Shown one piece after another: positions 43,319 through 53,054 of a stretch of DNA of 64,000 nt (within the stretch, counting starts at the first letter, position 1; each line of letters opens with the position of its first letter). The stretch is from Gp6-AA40 sp963772955 (GTDB lineage Bacteria; Acidobacteriota; Vicinamibacteria; Vicinamibacterales; UBA2999). The translations under genes were made by a program, and so were the position numbers. Location: the NCBI GenBank assembly GCA_963772955.1, contig CAVYZF010000009.1, positions 806,001-870,000 of the forward strand, in the 5' to 3' direction. The notes under the pieces were generated by a model. That model did not search any database. It had not been told where the DNA came from and saw only the letters and a program-made list of their open reading frames with translations.

Positions 43319-45644
43319 CTTGATTCTCTTCAAGAAGGGATCGCTCTCGATAATGCCCATCACCAGCGATGAGAATCGATTGTCGTTCGTCGCGGCGCGC
43401 CGCACAATCCCTCTGACCGTCGGCATATCGTACGAGTGCACGGGACGTCCCAGCGCGTAGGTGTAGAGCTTTTCGGTCGCGGTTGTCATGAACGCATCCG
43501 TGCGGCTCAGCACCGCTTGCCGCAGATCCCTGGGGCCGCTCACGGGAGTGCCATCAGCGAGCTGACCCGTGGAGTCAATCTTCGTCGGCCCATCGTATTC
43601 GCGCCATTCGCCGATGAGGTCGAAATTCTCGAGCGCGAATCCCATCGGGTCCATGATGCGGTGACACGACGCGCAGACCGGGCTCGCGCGGTGCGCTTCG
43701 AGTCGCTGACGCAATGAGCTGGTCTTGGCCGCTTCGGCGCCACCAAGGTTCGTCTCAACACCCGGCGGCGGCACCGGCGCAGGCGTGCCGAGCAGGTTCT
43801 CCAGCACCCACTTGCCTCGCGACACGGGCGACGTGCGCGTCGCGATCGACGTCACGGTCAGCATGCTTCCCTGTCCAAGGAGCCCTCGACGCGGACTGTC
43901 CGGCGGAATCTGCACGCGCCGGAAGTAGCTTCCCTGGATGTTCGGGATGCCGTAGTGACGCGCCAGCCGCTCGTCGACGAACGTGTAGTCGGCGTCGATC
44001 AGGTCGATCAGGCTGCGGTCGTCGCGCACGATCGTCCTGAACAGCATCTCCGTTTCGCGGCGGAACGACTGACGCAGGTTCTCGTCGAAGTTTCTCGCCT
44101 CGCTCTGAACGTGATCCAGATCCCGCAGATAGAGCCACTGACCGGCGAAGTTCTCGACCAGCGCATCCGCTTTGGTGTCCGCCAGCATGCGCTTGACCTG
44201 CTGATCGAGGACCTTCGGGTCGCGCAGCCGTCCCTTGATCGCCACATCGAGCAGTTCATCGTCGGGGGCGCTGCTCCACAGGAAGAACGACAGGCGGGAA
44301 GCCAGATCGACATCGCTGACTCGGTACGGTTGACCGGAGGCGATCGTCGCGGGCTCCTCCTCGGCGCGATACACGAAGCGTGGCGCGACGAGAATGCGCG
44401 CCAACCCTTCCTGAATCCCTGACTCGAAGTCGCCCGCCTGACGTCCCGCCTTGTAGAAGGTCATCAGCGTGTCGGCTTCAGTCGCACTTACTGGTCCGCG
44501 ATAAGCACGTCGCGCGAGCGTCGTCAGAACCGTGCGCGCGCAGGCCGCTTCATCGGCCGTCGATTTGGGGCGGCAGGTGAAGATCTTCCGGCGGCTCGGT
44601 GTATCGCCAGTTCCCGCGATGTTCAGCGGTCCGGTGAGCACCAGGTTCGGCACGCCACCTGGATTCGTGAAGGTCGCGTCCACGCGGAAGTCGGAGTAGA
44701 TCTCGTCGATGCCGGCGCCGCGCTGCCGATCCGGCAGGGACAGCCCGATCGTGTGCGGACCGGCGGCGACCTTCAGGCGGAAGCTGCGCGGGTTTTCGAC
44801 CTTGATCTGTTCGCCGTCGAGCGTGATGTCGACCCCGCCTCCCGGACCACCGGGACGCCCGCCAAGCGCAAACTCATACTCCGCATCGAGTGGGAACGTG
44901 TGGTGAATCAGGAATCCACCGCGTGTGCCGAGAGGAAGTCCCTCGATATGACGATCCTGCGCCAGCCCTGGCGGCGGCGAGAACGTCACCTGCGACGGGG
45001 CCATCGACTTGTCGCCAACCGCGAGGCGGCTGATCTTCATCGCCGCCGAGACGTAGCCCTGAATCAGTGACGGGGAGACGGCGAGCGCTTCAGCAAGATT
45101 GTCGAATCCCTGACTCGACCCGTCCGCAGGCAACAGCACGTTCACGTTGATATCGAGTGCAAGCAAGTCGCGGATGGCGTTGGCGTACTCCGTGCGGTTC
45201 AGTCGATGGAGTGCCGGCGTGACGAGTGCCGCATTGGGATCGGCTGCTTTGTCGAGGCGCTGTTCGAGGTTCACCGCGAATCCATCGAGCGCGGATCGCT
45301 CGGGTCGCTTCGCGCCGCTCGGCGGCATCATGCCGGTGCGGATCTTCTTGATGACCTTCTCCCACGTCTCGGCGTCTGGTCCCACCTTTGCGAGGTCGAG
45401 TGTATCGAGCGCCAGCCCGGCCACCTTCGCGCGCTGGTTGTGGCATCCGATGCAGGTACTGCGTGAGAAATGCCGCGTCCGGGGAGGCCGTCGCTGGCGA
45501 CGCTGTTGCCGGTGCCGCTGACGCTGCCTGTGGTGGTTGCGCGTTCAACGGCTCCGTATCGCCCCACACGAGGGCGAGCGCGGCCGCCCACATGAATGTG
45601 GCGAGCGGGAGGACTCCGAATAGGGTTCGCTTCCGATGGTTCAT
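43313..45644 (-). CDS. DUF1587/DUF1592/DUF1588/DUF1585 cytochrome c-type protein, apparent frameshift
   Basis: The protein should start at ATG 45644 with a signal peptide (LFGVLPLATFMWAAALALVWG). An Ala/Pro/Ser-rich spacer leads to a heme c site CIGCHNQRAKVAG. The signal frame and the main frame (open to ATG 45424) differ by one base, and deleting one base of GCAGGTACT at 45452-45460 gives continuous FLTQYCIGCHNQ. The remainder holds LNRTEYANAIRDLLAL (DUF1587), LSFFLWSSAPDDELL (DUF1592), RTSPVSRGKWVLENLLGTP (DUF1588) and CASCHRIMDPMGFALENFD (second CxxCH). The start overlaps the ankyrin stop (ATGA). Confidence 0.85.
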
Positions 45645-47233
45645 GGTTTCGCGGGCGCTGGTGCAGGCGATGACGTCGATGCCAGCTGTTTGAGTAACTC
45701 AATCGAGGTTGGTTTCGGACGCGCGGGATGCGTGGCGAGGAAGACGCCTTCCGCCCACGTCATCGGCGTGCGTCCCTCGGCGTCCTTCACGTCGATCCTG
45801 GCGCCCTGCTGGACGAGATATCGAATGATCTCGTCTGAGCCTCGATTGGCCGCGCCGTGCAGCGCGGTCAGCCCCATCGAGTTCACCGCGTTGACGTCCA
45901 TGCCGAGCTCGACGCAGAGCTTGACGGCGTCGAGCAGCGCCGGTTGTCCTTCGTCGTAGGTCTGATCGAACACCCAGTTCACGCCTGCGGCTGCCATCAG
46001 TGCCGTCGTACCGGAGAACGTCGGGATGGTCGGATCAGCGCCGTGCTTCAGCAGCAGCTTCATCACGGTGACATCACCGGCGAGCGCGGAGGTCAGAAAC
46101 GGCGTCTGTCCGGTGAAGTCGACCCACGCGAGCGACCCCGTGATGCGAAGAAAGTCGCGGCGAATCGGCGGCACTTCCTTCATGCGCGCGTTGACGTCGA
46201 CGCCACGGTCGAGGAGCACCTGAATGAGATCGAGATACGGCGCGCGGTCGATGCTGTTGACGAACGTCCCGTTATCCACGTCCATGTTGCGGGTCTCAAC
46301 TGCCGCCCACAATGGCGTCCGGCCGTACCAGTCCACGGCCTTGATGTCCGCGCCCTTGTCGATCAGGAATCGCGCGACGTCCGGATGGTTGTTGGTGATT
46401 GCGATGATGAGCGGCGTGATGTCGTTGGCATCGCGCTCGTTGATGTTGGCGCCGGCGTCGAGCAGCATGCGAACGACGTCCATGCGTCCATCACGCGCGG
46501 CGTAGAGCAGCGGTGACATCCCGCCGGGAATCGGTGCACGCGAGCCGCGAGGCGGAAGCCCACCGCGCACGATCCCGATGCCATGCCCGAAACCCGGCAC
46601 CGAGTTCGGGAAAATCCATTGCGGTGCGCGACCGACTCTGGTCTTCGCGTTGACCGAGGCCCCGCGCGAGATCAAGAGCGTCACGATGTCAGGATTGTTT
46701 TCGCGAATCGCGACCATCAGTGGGGTCTGCTGATAGGTGGCGTCGGCGGCGTCGATTTTCGCGCCGCGTTCGAGGAGCACAGAGACGGCGTCGATGCTGC
46801 CGACTCGTGCCGCGTTCATCAGAGGAGTATCGCCCGCAGGATCGGGAGCGTTTGCGTCCGCGCCGGCGTCAAGCAGCACACCGATCATCGCGGCGTTGCC
46901 ATTGGCCGACGCGATGGCGAGCGGCGTCAAGCCGTATCGATTGGCCAGTGTCGCCTGGGCGCCGGCTCCGAGCAGCAACTTGGCCGTCGCGACATCGTCC
47001 ACGCGTACCGCCCAGTGAAGTGCGGGAGTGCCGTCCTGTCCCGGAACGTTCGCGTCGACCTTCTGCCCGATCAGCGTGCGAACCGCGGTCACGTCGCGCC
47101 GCATGGCCGCATCGGCCAGCCGTGTGTCGTTGTCCGCAGCCTGGCCCGGAGCCGCTGTCGCAATGAACAACAGCAACGCGAGGCACGCTCGCCGGCCCGG
47201 CACACTTCTCCGACTCATGGACACTTTACCCAT
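45641..47233 (-). CDS. Secreted ankyrin-repeat protein
   Basis: The 530-residue protein has a signal peptide (CLALLLFIATAAPGQA) followed by about twelve ankyrin repeats, recognisable by GTPALHWAV, GLTPLAIASANGN, GDTPLMNAARVGS, QTPLMVAIRENN, ITPLIIAITNNHPD and LTALHGAANRGS. Between repeats five and six a Pro/Gly-rich insertion breaks the array. Ankyrin proteins bind other proteins; this one is first in an operon with the DUF1592 cytochrome and DUF1552 genes and may scaffold them in the periplasm. The ATG is at 47233. Confidence 0.9.
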   Translation of the reverse strand: MGKVSMSRRSVPGRRACLALLLFIATAAPGQAADNDTRLADAAMRRDVTAVRTLIGQKVDANVPGQDGTPALHWAVRVDDVATAKLLLGAGAQATLANRYGLTPLAIASANGNAAMIGVLLDAGADANAPDPAGDTPLMNAARVGSIDAVSVLLERGAKIDAADATYQQTPLMVAIRENNPDIVTLLISRGASVNAKTRVGRAPQWIFPNSVPGFGHGIGIVRGGLPPRGSRAPIPGGMSPLLYAARDGRMDVVRMLLDAGANINERDANDITPLIIAITNNHPDVARFLIDKGADIKAVDWYGRTPLWAAVETRNMDVDNGTFVNSIDRAPYLDLIQVLLDRGVDVNARMKEVPPIRRDFLRITGSLAWVDFTGQTPFLTSALAGDVTVMKLLLKHGADPTIPTFSGTTALMAAAGVNWVFDQTYDEGQPALLDAVKLCVELGMDVNAVNSMGLTALHGAANRGSDEIIRYLVQQGARIDVKDAEGRTPMTWAEGVFLATHPARPKPTSIELLKQLASTSSPAPAPAKP

Positions 47234-47420
47234 ACGACTCCATTAGACAATCCATTTGGCTCGCATTTCAGCAAATTTTTGGCAAGCGGAGCGTTAGGCA
47301 CGGCTGCCCATCGACGGAGGCAAGAGACGCGTTTTTCCGGTCAGAAGACGCTGTTACCCCGCCGGCCACCTTGACAAAGACGGGCTTCAGAATCAGGCTT
47401 CGGACCTCCAAGGAGCTGCC

Positions 47421-47804
47421 ATGAGATCTGTTGTCGTTCTGATCGCGCTGTTTGTCGTCGTTGGGGCTCTGAGTGCCCAGCAGACCGGATTCTCACGCAC
47501 GGTGATTCAGCGTGGCGACCTGTCCACTCCGGGCAAGGAAGTCGTCAGCGCGCTTGCGGAGTTTCAGCCTGGCGCGACAGTCGGTGGACACACCCACCCG
47601 GGCGAAGAGGCAGGATACGTCCTCGAGGGTACGCTGCTCTTCGAGATCGCGGGGAAGCCGCCCGTGACGCTGAAGGCCGGCGAAACGTTCTTTGCGCCGT
47701 CGGGCACGGTGCACAATGCGACCAACAAGGGCACCGTGCGTGCCCGCGTGTTGGCGACCTACGTCGTCGAGAAGGGCAAGCCACTCGCGACGCCGGCAAA
47801 GTAG
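47421..47804 (+). CDS. Secreted cupin-domain protein
   Basis: The 127-residue protein has a signal peptide (VVVLIALFVVVGALSAQ) and a compact cupin 2 barrel. The metal site is conserved: GGHTHPGEEAGYVLEGTL supplies His, His and Glu, and SGTVHNATN supplies the third His. The reaction is unknown. The 187-bp spacer upstream (47234-47420) separates it from the divergent ankyrin gene, and an AAGGAGC lies before the ATG. Confidence 0.87.
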   Translation: MRSVVVLIALFVVVGALSAQQTGFSRTVIQRGDLSTPGKEVVSALAEFQPGATVGGHTHPGEEAGYVLEGTLLFEIAGKPPVTLKAGETFFAPSGTVHNATNKGTVRARVLATYVVEKGKPLATPAK

Positions 47805-48091
47805 CGAATTGTGAAGTGGTGTCCGGCTAGGGAATTGCAGCGCGTCACTCCTGGAGCGGGCGAGCGAAGCTGATTGAGCAGCACCGGCGCCTCTGGCCGC
47901 GTGACATCAATGACGCTCAGGCAACGCTCCGGCGCTTCATGCGCCAGATACAGGATTCGTCGTTGCGCGCATCTGCACCGCGTTCGACCTGCGCAGACGC
48001 GTCAGGCCCGCCCGAACATGCAGATCCACATGGTCTTCCGGCGATGGTCAAGGTTCGACACCGTCTGCCGATTCACGAGAGAGAACGATCC

Positions 48092-49327
48092 ATGTCTTCG
48101 TCTGGGCCGGATTTACGCGTCGTGCACGTGGCACGTCAGGGCATCCTTGACGCTCGCGGGCACGTCATTGGGTACGAGTTGCTGTATCGCGGGGGACCTC
48201 AGGATCGCTCCGTGACCGCCGATGGCGACTTCGCCGGTGCGCGACTGCTCGCTGACGCCGTGCTCGACCTCCGCCTCGACACGATTACAGACGGCCGCAC
48301 CGCCTTCATCAACCTGACCCGATCGCTGCTTCTCAGCGGCGCGGCCACACTGCTGCGTCCTGAAGTCGCGGTCTTCGAACTGCGCGACGACATCTCCGTC
48401 GATGGTGATGTCCTCGAGGCGTGCCGCAGTCTGAGCTCGTCCGGCTTTCGGCTCGCGCTCGATGAATTCACCCCGGGCTCGCCGACCGAAGCGCTGCTTC
48501 CGTTCGCCTCGTTCGTCAAGGTCGACGTGGTCGACCTGGCGAGGCCTGACGTGGTGATGCTGGCCAAGCGTCTTGCGGATCGCGGGCTGCCACTCATTGC
48601 GCAACGAGTCGAGACCCATGAGGCTTTCGAGTGGACGCGAGAGGCCGGTTGCACCCTTTTCCAGGGGCGATACGTCTGCGAGCCGCAAGCGTACACAGGT
48701 GGCGGCGTTGCGACGCAGGTTGCGCACCTCAGGTTGCTGTCGGCGCTGAACCAGCCGCGCATCACGATGGACGAACTCGAAGAGCTCGTGAAGCAGGACG
48801 CCGTCCTGAGCCTGCGAGTCCTTCAATGCATCAATTCGGCGGCTTTCGCCATCCGCCGCGAAGTGCGTTCGATCCGTGAGGCGCTCGTCTTCCTCGGCAT
48901 GGGTCCGATCCGGAAGTGGGCATCGGTGTGGTGTCTTGCGAAGCTGAACGTCGGCTCGACGTCCGAGCTCGCCACGATGGCGATGTTGAGAGCGCGCGCC
49001 TGTGAACTACTCGCTGCGGATCTGGACGACGTCGACCCGAATGAGATGTTCCTCGTCGGGCTCTGCTCGTTGATGGATGCGATGGCGGGCCGGCCGATGA
49101 AGGATGCGCTCGCGGATCTGCCGCTCACCGAGAGCGCACGCAAGGCACTCCTCGGCGAGCGGAATCCGCTGCGCTCTGTGCTCGATGCGGTGATGGCCTA
49201 CGAGGTCGGTTCCTGGGAAGAGGCGCTCACGTCCGAGTTCGTCACCGACGAACTGATCCTTCCGCGCGCATACGGCAGCGCCCTCGCCTGGGCGCGCGAG
49301 CTGTCATCCGCCAACTTCAGCGCGTAG
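48092..49327 (+). CDS. EAL-HDOD domain signalling protein
   Basis: ATG 48092 (MSSSGPDLRVV) gives 411 residues; the frame is open to 47939 but without domain similarity. An EAL-like domain (HVIGYELLYRGGPQDR, then AFINLTRSLLLSG, FRLALDEFTPGS, FVKVDVVDL) lacks the canonical ExLxR and metal-binding residues, so phosphodiesterase activity is doubtful. An HDOD domain follows (ITMDELEELVKQDAVLSLRVLQCINSAAF). Similar YuxH/CdgJ-type proteins regulate motility through protein contacts. It overlaps the convergent rlmD gene by 11 bases. The 287-bp spacer upstream shows no clear signal. Confidence 0.85.
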   Translation: MSSSGPDLRVVHVARQGILDARGHVIGYELLYRGGPQDRSVTADGDFAGARLLADAVLDLRLDTITDGRTAFINLTRSLLLSGAATLLRPEVAVFELRDDISVDGDVLEACRSLSSSGFRLALDEFTPGSPTEALLPFASFVKVDVVDLARPDVVMLAKRLADRGLPLIAQRVETHEAFEWTREAGCTLFQGRYVCEPQAYTGGGVATQVAHLRLLSALNQPRITMDELEELVKQDAVLSLRVLQCINSAAFAIRREVRSIREALVFLGMGPIRKWASVWCLAKLNVGSTSELATMAMLRARACELLAADLDDVDPNEMFLVGLCSLMDAMAGRPMKDALADLPLTESARKALLGERNPLRSVLDAVMAYEVGSWEEALTSEFVTDELILPRAYGSALAWARELSSANFSA

Positions 49328-50678
49328 CACGGTCGAGTACCACGACCGTCTCGACGTGAGGCGTGTGTGGAAACATGTCGACGGGTTGCATCGACTCAAT
49401 CGTATAGCCTCGCTTTGTGATGCGCGCAAGGTCGCGGGCCAGCGACTCCGGATCGCACGAGACGTACACGGCTCGCCCCGGACCGCCCTCGCCGAGCACG
49501 CCGTCGATGACCCACGGGGCGCACCCTTCGCGGGGTGGATCGAGGACGATCGCATCGAATTCCCGCGATGCCACACGTCCGCTGGAAGCGAGGGCCACCT
49601 CCACGCGCCTGGCGATGAACCGGCAGCGTCCGTCCGGGACTCGAGTGAGGCGCAGGCTTGCTTCGCCGTCTGCAACTGCCGCCCTGTTTTCCTCGATCGC
49701 GACCACCGTATCGCCTCGCACCGCCAGTGGCAGCGCGAACAGACCAGTGCCCGCGTAGAGATCGAGAACAGCGCCGCCACGTGGGATGGCTGCGAGCACT
49801 TCGTTCACCAGGATTTCGGCTGCGCGCACATTGGTCTGAAAGAACGACGTGGGGGAAATCAGGAACGACGCGCCACCGACATCCTCGCGCAATCGCTCGG
49901 GACCGGTGATGTGTCGCGTGTCCCTTCCGAAGATGAAGGCATCGCCGCGCGGGTGAACGTTGACGTGCAGCGACGTTGGTGCTGCGGATCCGGCCAGCGC
50001 TCGTTTTGATGCCTGCCGGACGCGCTTGTCACGCTCGCTCGCCACGACGAGCGTCGCCATTGTCTCGGCGCGGCTGTAACCTGTGCGGACCGCGATGCTC
50101 TTCACCTCGCGTGTGTCCGCCCATTGGCAGGCGTCGCGGAGCGCAAAGGCGACCGCGTTGCCGCGCTCATCGTGCACTGGACATTCCCGGACTGGCACTA
50201 CACGGCGAGAGAAGCGCGCGTAGTGTCCCATGATGAGAGGGCCGGAGCGCGCGCGTTCGACAACGAAGTGGACCTTGTTTCGAAAGTGCCAGGGATCGTC
50301 GAGAGGCGTGGCGGCGAGCATCGCGCGTGCGGCCGGCGCCGATGGCACCTTCGCCCGGACGAGTCGGGTGACGAGGTCGGCCTTGAGCCTGAGCTGCTCC
50401 GGGTAAGCGATGTGCTGCCACGAGCAGCCGCCGCAGGTTCGACCGGCCTCAGCTCGAGGACCGAAGTGCCGGCACGCGGGCTCGACTCGATGGGGGGATG
50501 CACGCAGGATCTCGACGAGCGTTGCGGACGTAGCGTCCGCGCTCGTGACATGAGGTCGAACGCGAACGCGTTCACCCGGGATGGTGAACGGCACGTGGAA
50601 CGGCGTCCGCCCGATGCGGGCAACGCCATCTCCCGTGAGAGCGATCGATTCGATGTCGACGTCGACGAAATCGGTCAC
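49317..50678 (-). CDS. rlmD: RlmD/TrmA-family RNA (uracil-5-)-methyltransferase
   Basis: The 453-residue protein has an N-terminal TRAM domain (IESIALTGDGVARIGRTPFHVPFTIPGERVRVR) and iron-sulfur cysteines (EPACRHFG, GRTCGGCSWQH, RECPVHD). The SAM site is VLDLYAGTGLFALPLA and the catalytic cysteine is in YVSCDPESLARDLA, after DPPREGC. It methylates uracil in 23S rRNA; which of U747 or U1939 cannot be told. The gene lies 21 bases downstream of a FKBP lipoprotein gene. Confidence 0.88.
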   Translation of the reverse strand: MTDFVDVDIESIALTGDGVARIGRTPFHVPFTIPGERVRVRPHVTSADATSATLVEILRASPHRVEPACRHFGPRAEAGRTCGGCSWQHIAYPEQLRLKADLVTRLVRAKVPSAPAARAMLAATPLDDPWHFRNKVHFVVERARSGPLIMGHYARFSRRVVPVRECPVHDERGNAVAFALRDACQWADTREVKSIAVRTGYSRAETMATLVVASERDKRVRQASKRALAGSAAPTSLHVNVHPRGDAFIFGRDTRHITGPERLREDVGGASFLISPTSFFQTNVRAAEILVNEVLAAIPRGGAVLDLYAGTGLFALPLAVRGDTVVAIEENRAAVADGEASLRLTRVPDGRCRFIARRVEVALASSGRVASREFDAIVLDPPREGCAPWVIDGVLGEGGPGRAVYVSCDPESLARDLARITKRGYTIESMQPVDMFPHTPHVETVVVLDRATR

Positions 50679-50699
50679 GACGTCTGTCGCCCAACGCGG

Positions 50700-51161
50700 C
50701 TATCTGACGTCGAGCAGCTCGACCTCGAAGAGAAGAGTCGCGTTTGGTGGGATGACGCCGCCGGCGCCCTGGCTTCCGTACCCGAGCTGCGGTGGGATCG
50801 TCAGCGTACGCTTGCCGCCGACTTTCATCCCCGCGACGCCCTGATCCCAGCCCTGGATGACTTGCCCGCCGCCTAGTCGAAACGCGAAGGGCTCGTTGCG
50901 ATCGCGCGAGCTGTCGAATTTTTGTCCCTTGTGGTCGCCTTTCGTCTGGTCGTAGAGCCAACCCGTGTAGTGGACGCTGACCTGACGTCCCGCGACGGCT
51001 TCGTTTCCGCTGCCGGCGACGTCATCCTGTTTGACCAGCTCTGTAATGTTCGACTGACCCATGCTCGCTGACTCCGTTTTCTCTGCATTCTCTGCTTTCG
51101 GTCCACAGCCGTAGGCGGCGACGAGCAGGGCCAATAGCAGGGCTCTCGTTGGTTTCAACAC
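50700..51161 (-). CDS. FKBP-type peptidyl-prolyl isomerase lipoprotein
   Basis: The 153-residue protein has a lipoprotein signal with lipobox VAAYGC (C19). One FKBP domain follows: GRQVSVHYTGWLYD, FDSSRDRNEPFAFRLGGGQVIQGWDQGVAGMKVGGKRTLTIPP, YGSQGAGGVIPPNATLLFEVELL. The active-site aromatic and Asp residues are conserved, so it should be a functional PPIase anchored in the envelope. It is divergent from sppA across a heptamer-array spacer. Confidence 0.93.
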   Translation of the reverse strand: MLKPTRALLLALLVAAYGCGPKAENAEKTESASMGQSNITELVKQDDVAGSGNEAVAGRQVSVHYTGWLYDQTKGDHKGQKFDSSRDRNEPFAFRLGGGQVIQGWDQGVAGMKVGGKRTLTIPPQLGYGSQGAGGVIPPNATLLFEVELLDVR

Positions 51162-51190
51162 GGAGGGATTATCTCACTCCGAATGGGCCC

Positions 51191-51256
51191 GTCCACAGTC
51201 CTCAGTCTTCAGTCCACGGTTATGACCGGAGACTGAGGACCGAGGACTGAAGACCG
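51191..51256. repeat. Two-armed heptamer array in the FKBP/sppA divergent spacer
   Basis: Units GTCCACA, GTCCTCA, GTCTTCA and GTCCACG occupy 51191-51218. The complementary theme (ACCGGAG, ACTGAGG, ACCGAGG, ACTGAAG) occupies 51225-51252. The words are the same family as at 12435-12497, 39 kb away. It lies between two divergent genes, where no terminator is needed. Confidence 0.72.
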
Positions 51257-51288
51257 TACAATGTGACTCCATCTTTCAGGAGGTCGTC

Positions 51289-53052
51289 GTGGCTGCACGC
51301 CGAGGTGTTCGTCTGGTTCTGTCGCTCATCGGCTTGGCGGTGGTCATTTCGATGGCCTCCGTCGTACTGATGTTCTTTGCCGCGTCTCGCGGACCGTCAG
51401 TGCCGTCATCAGCCACGCTCGTCCTCCGGCCGGGCGGCGACCTGCCGGAAGTTGAACCTGACGATGTGGTCGGACAGGTGTTCGGACGGGATGTGAACAC
51501 CGTTCGCGGCTTCGTGGATGCGCTGCGCAAAGCGAGTCGCGACAGCCGCGTCCGCAACGTCCTGCTGATACCGTCGACCCTCGACCTGCCGTACTGGGGC
51601 AAGGTGCAGGAGATGCGGGACGCCATCACGGCGTTTCGCAAGTCAGGCAAGAAGGTCACGGCGTTCCTCGAATACGGTGGCGATCGCGAGTACTACCTGG
51701 CGAGCGCTGCCGACCGCGTGTTCCTGATGCCGTCAAGCTCGCTCGATCTGACGGGCGTGGCGTCGTACGAGATGTTCCTGCGCGGCACGTTCGACAAGAT
51801 CGGCGCCTATCCCGACTTCGTGCACATCGGCGACTACAAGACGGCACCCAATCAGTACACGCAGAAGGGATTCACGCCGGCGCACCGCGAGATGGCGCAG
51901 TCGCTCAATCGCGACATGTTCGAACAGCTCGTGAGCGGCGTCGCGGAGGGCCGGAGGAAGAGTGAGGACGACGTCCGCACCCTCTTCGATCAGGGGCCGT
52001 TCGTCGCGTCGAAGGCGCTCGAAGCCGGACTCGTCGACGAACTCGCCTACGAAGACGAGCTCGACGATCGCGTCCCTGAGCTTGGCGACGGGAGCGATCG
52101 GCGAATCGAAGGCAGCGACTATCAGCGCATCTCGCCGGCATCGGTTGGTGTCCGGCCGCGCTCGCGAATCGCCGTCCTCTACATCGTCGGCACGATCGCA
52201 TCGGGCAAAGGCGGCTTCGATCCAGTCAATGGCTCGATCGCCGGGTCCGAGGCGATCGTCGATCAGATCCGGAAGATTCGCGATGACAACTCGATCAAGG
52301 CGATCGTGCTGCGCATCGACAGCCCGGGGGGATCGTCGGTCGCCTCGGACGTGATCTGGCGCGAGCTGACGATCACGCGCACGGCCGATCCGAGCCGACC
52401 GATCGTGGCGTCGATGTCGGATCTCGCGGCGTCCGGCGGCTACTACATCGCGATTCCGGCAGACGCGATCGTGGCGCAGCCCGGGACCCTCACCGGATCG
52501 ATCGGCATCTTCGGCGGCAAGATCGTGATCGGCGGCACGCTCGGCAAGGCGGGCGTCGGCACCGAGACGGTCATTTCCGGCGCCAACGCGGACATGTATT
52601 CGCCGTTCACGCCGTTCACGGCGCAACAGAGAGCGAAGGTCGAGGAGTTCATGCAGGACTTCTACAAGGGCTTCGTCGGGAAGGTCGCCGAGTCGCGTAA
52701 GTCGACGCCCGATAAGATTCATGCCGTGGCGCAGGGGCGCGTGTGGACAGGTCGACAGGCGCTCGCGCACGGGCTGGTCGATGCGCTCGGTGGGCTCGAT
52801 ACGGCGGTTGCCATGGCGAAGGAGCGCGCCAGGATTCCGGCGGATGAGGAAGTACAGCTCGTCGTCTATCCGGAGCGTCGAAGCTTTTTCGATGCGCTCA
52901 CAGAGCAGTTTGGCGGGACAGGCAGCGCGGGATTGTGGAGCATGCTCGCTGGCACGAGCGAGCGTCGTGCCGTCGCTGCACTGTCGGCTCCCACGCGTCT
53001 CTTCCGGCGGGGAGAGCCGCTTGCTCTCATGCCGTTCACGTTTGTGAGGTAG
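51289..53052 (+). CDS. sppA: Signal peptide peptidase SppA (long form)
   Basis: GTG 51289, preceded by AGGAGGT, gives 587 residues, the long two-domain (67K) type. An N-terminal membrane helix (LSLIGLAVVISMASVVLMFF) anchors it to the inner membrane. The first half-domain carries the lysine region, and the second carries the catalytic serine in SDLAASGGYYIAIPAD, after VLRIDSPGGSS. It degrades cleaved signal peptides. A cytochrome P460 gene follows after two bases. Confidence 0.93.
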   Translation: MAARRGVRLVLSLIGLAVVISMASVVLMFFAASRGPSVPSSATLVLRPGGDLPEVEPDDVVGQVFGRDVNTVRGFVDALRKASRDSRVRNVLLIPSTLDLPYWGKVQEMRDAITAFRKSGKKVTAFLEYGGDREYYLASAADRVFLMPSSSLDLTGVASYEMFLRGTFDKIGAYPDFVHIGDYKTAPNQYTQKGFTPAHREMAQSLNRDMFEQLVSGVAEGRRKSEDDVRTLFDQGPFVASKALEAGLVDELAYEDELDDRVPELGDGSDRRIEGSDYQRISPASVGVRPRSRIAVLYIVGTIASGKGGFDPVNGSIAGSEAIVDQIRKIRDDNSIKAIVLRIDSPGGSSVASDVIWRELTITRTADPSRPIVASMSDLAASGGYYIAIPADAIVAQPGTLTGSIGIFGGKIVIGGTLGKAGVGTETVISGANADMYSPFTPFTAQQRAKVEEFMQDFYKGFVGKVAESRKSTPDKIHAVAQGRVWTGRQALAHGLVDALGGLDTAVAMAKERARIPADEEVQLVVYPERRSFFDALTEQFGGTGSAGLWSMLAGTSERRAVAALSAPTRLFRRGEPLALMPFTFVR

Positions 53053-53054
53053 CC

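Noticed and set aside
47939..48091. Longer start of the EAL-HDOD gene or a separate small gene in the 287-bp spacer
   Set aside because: The upstream frame has no conserved pattern, and the ATG at 48092 lies just before the domain; nothing else coding-like was seen.
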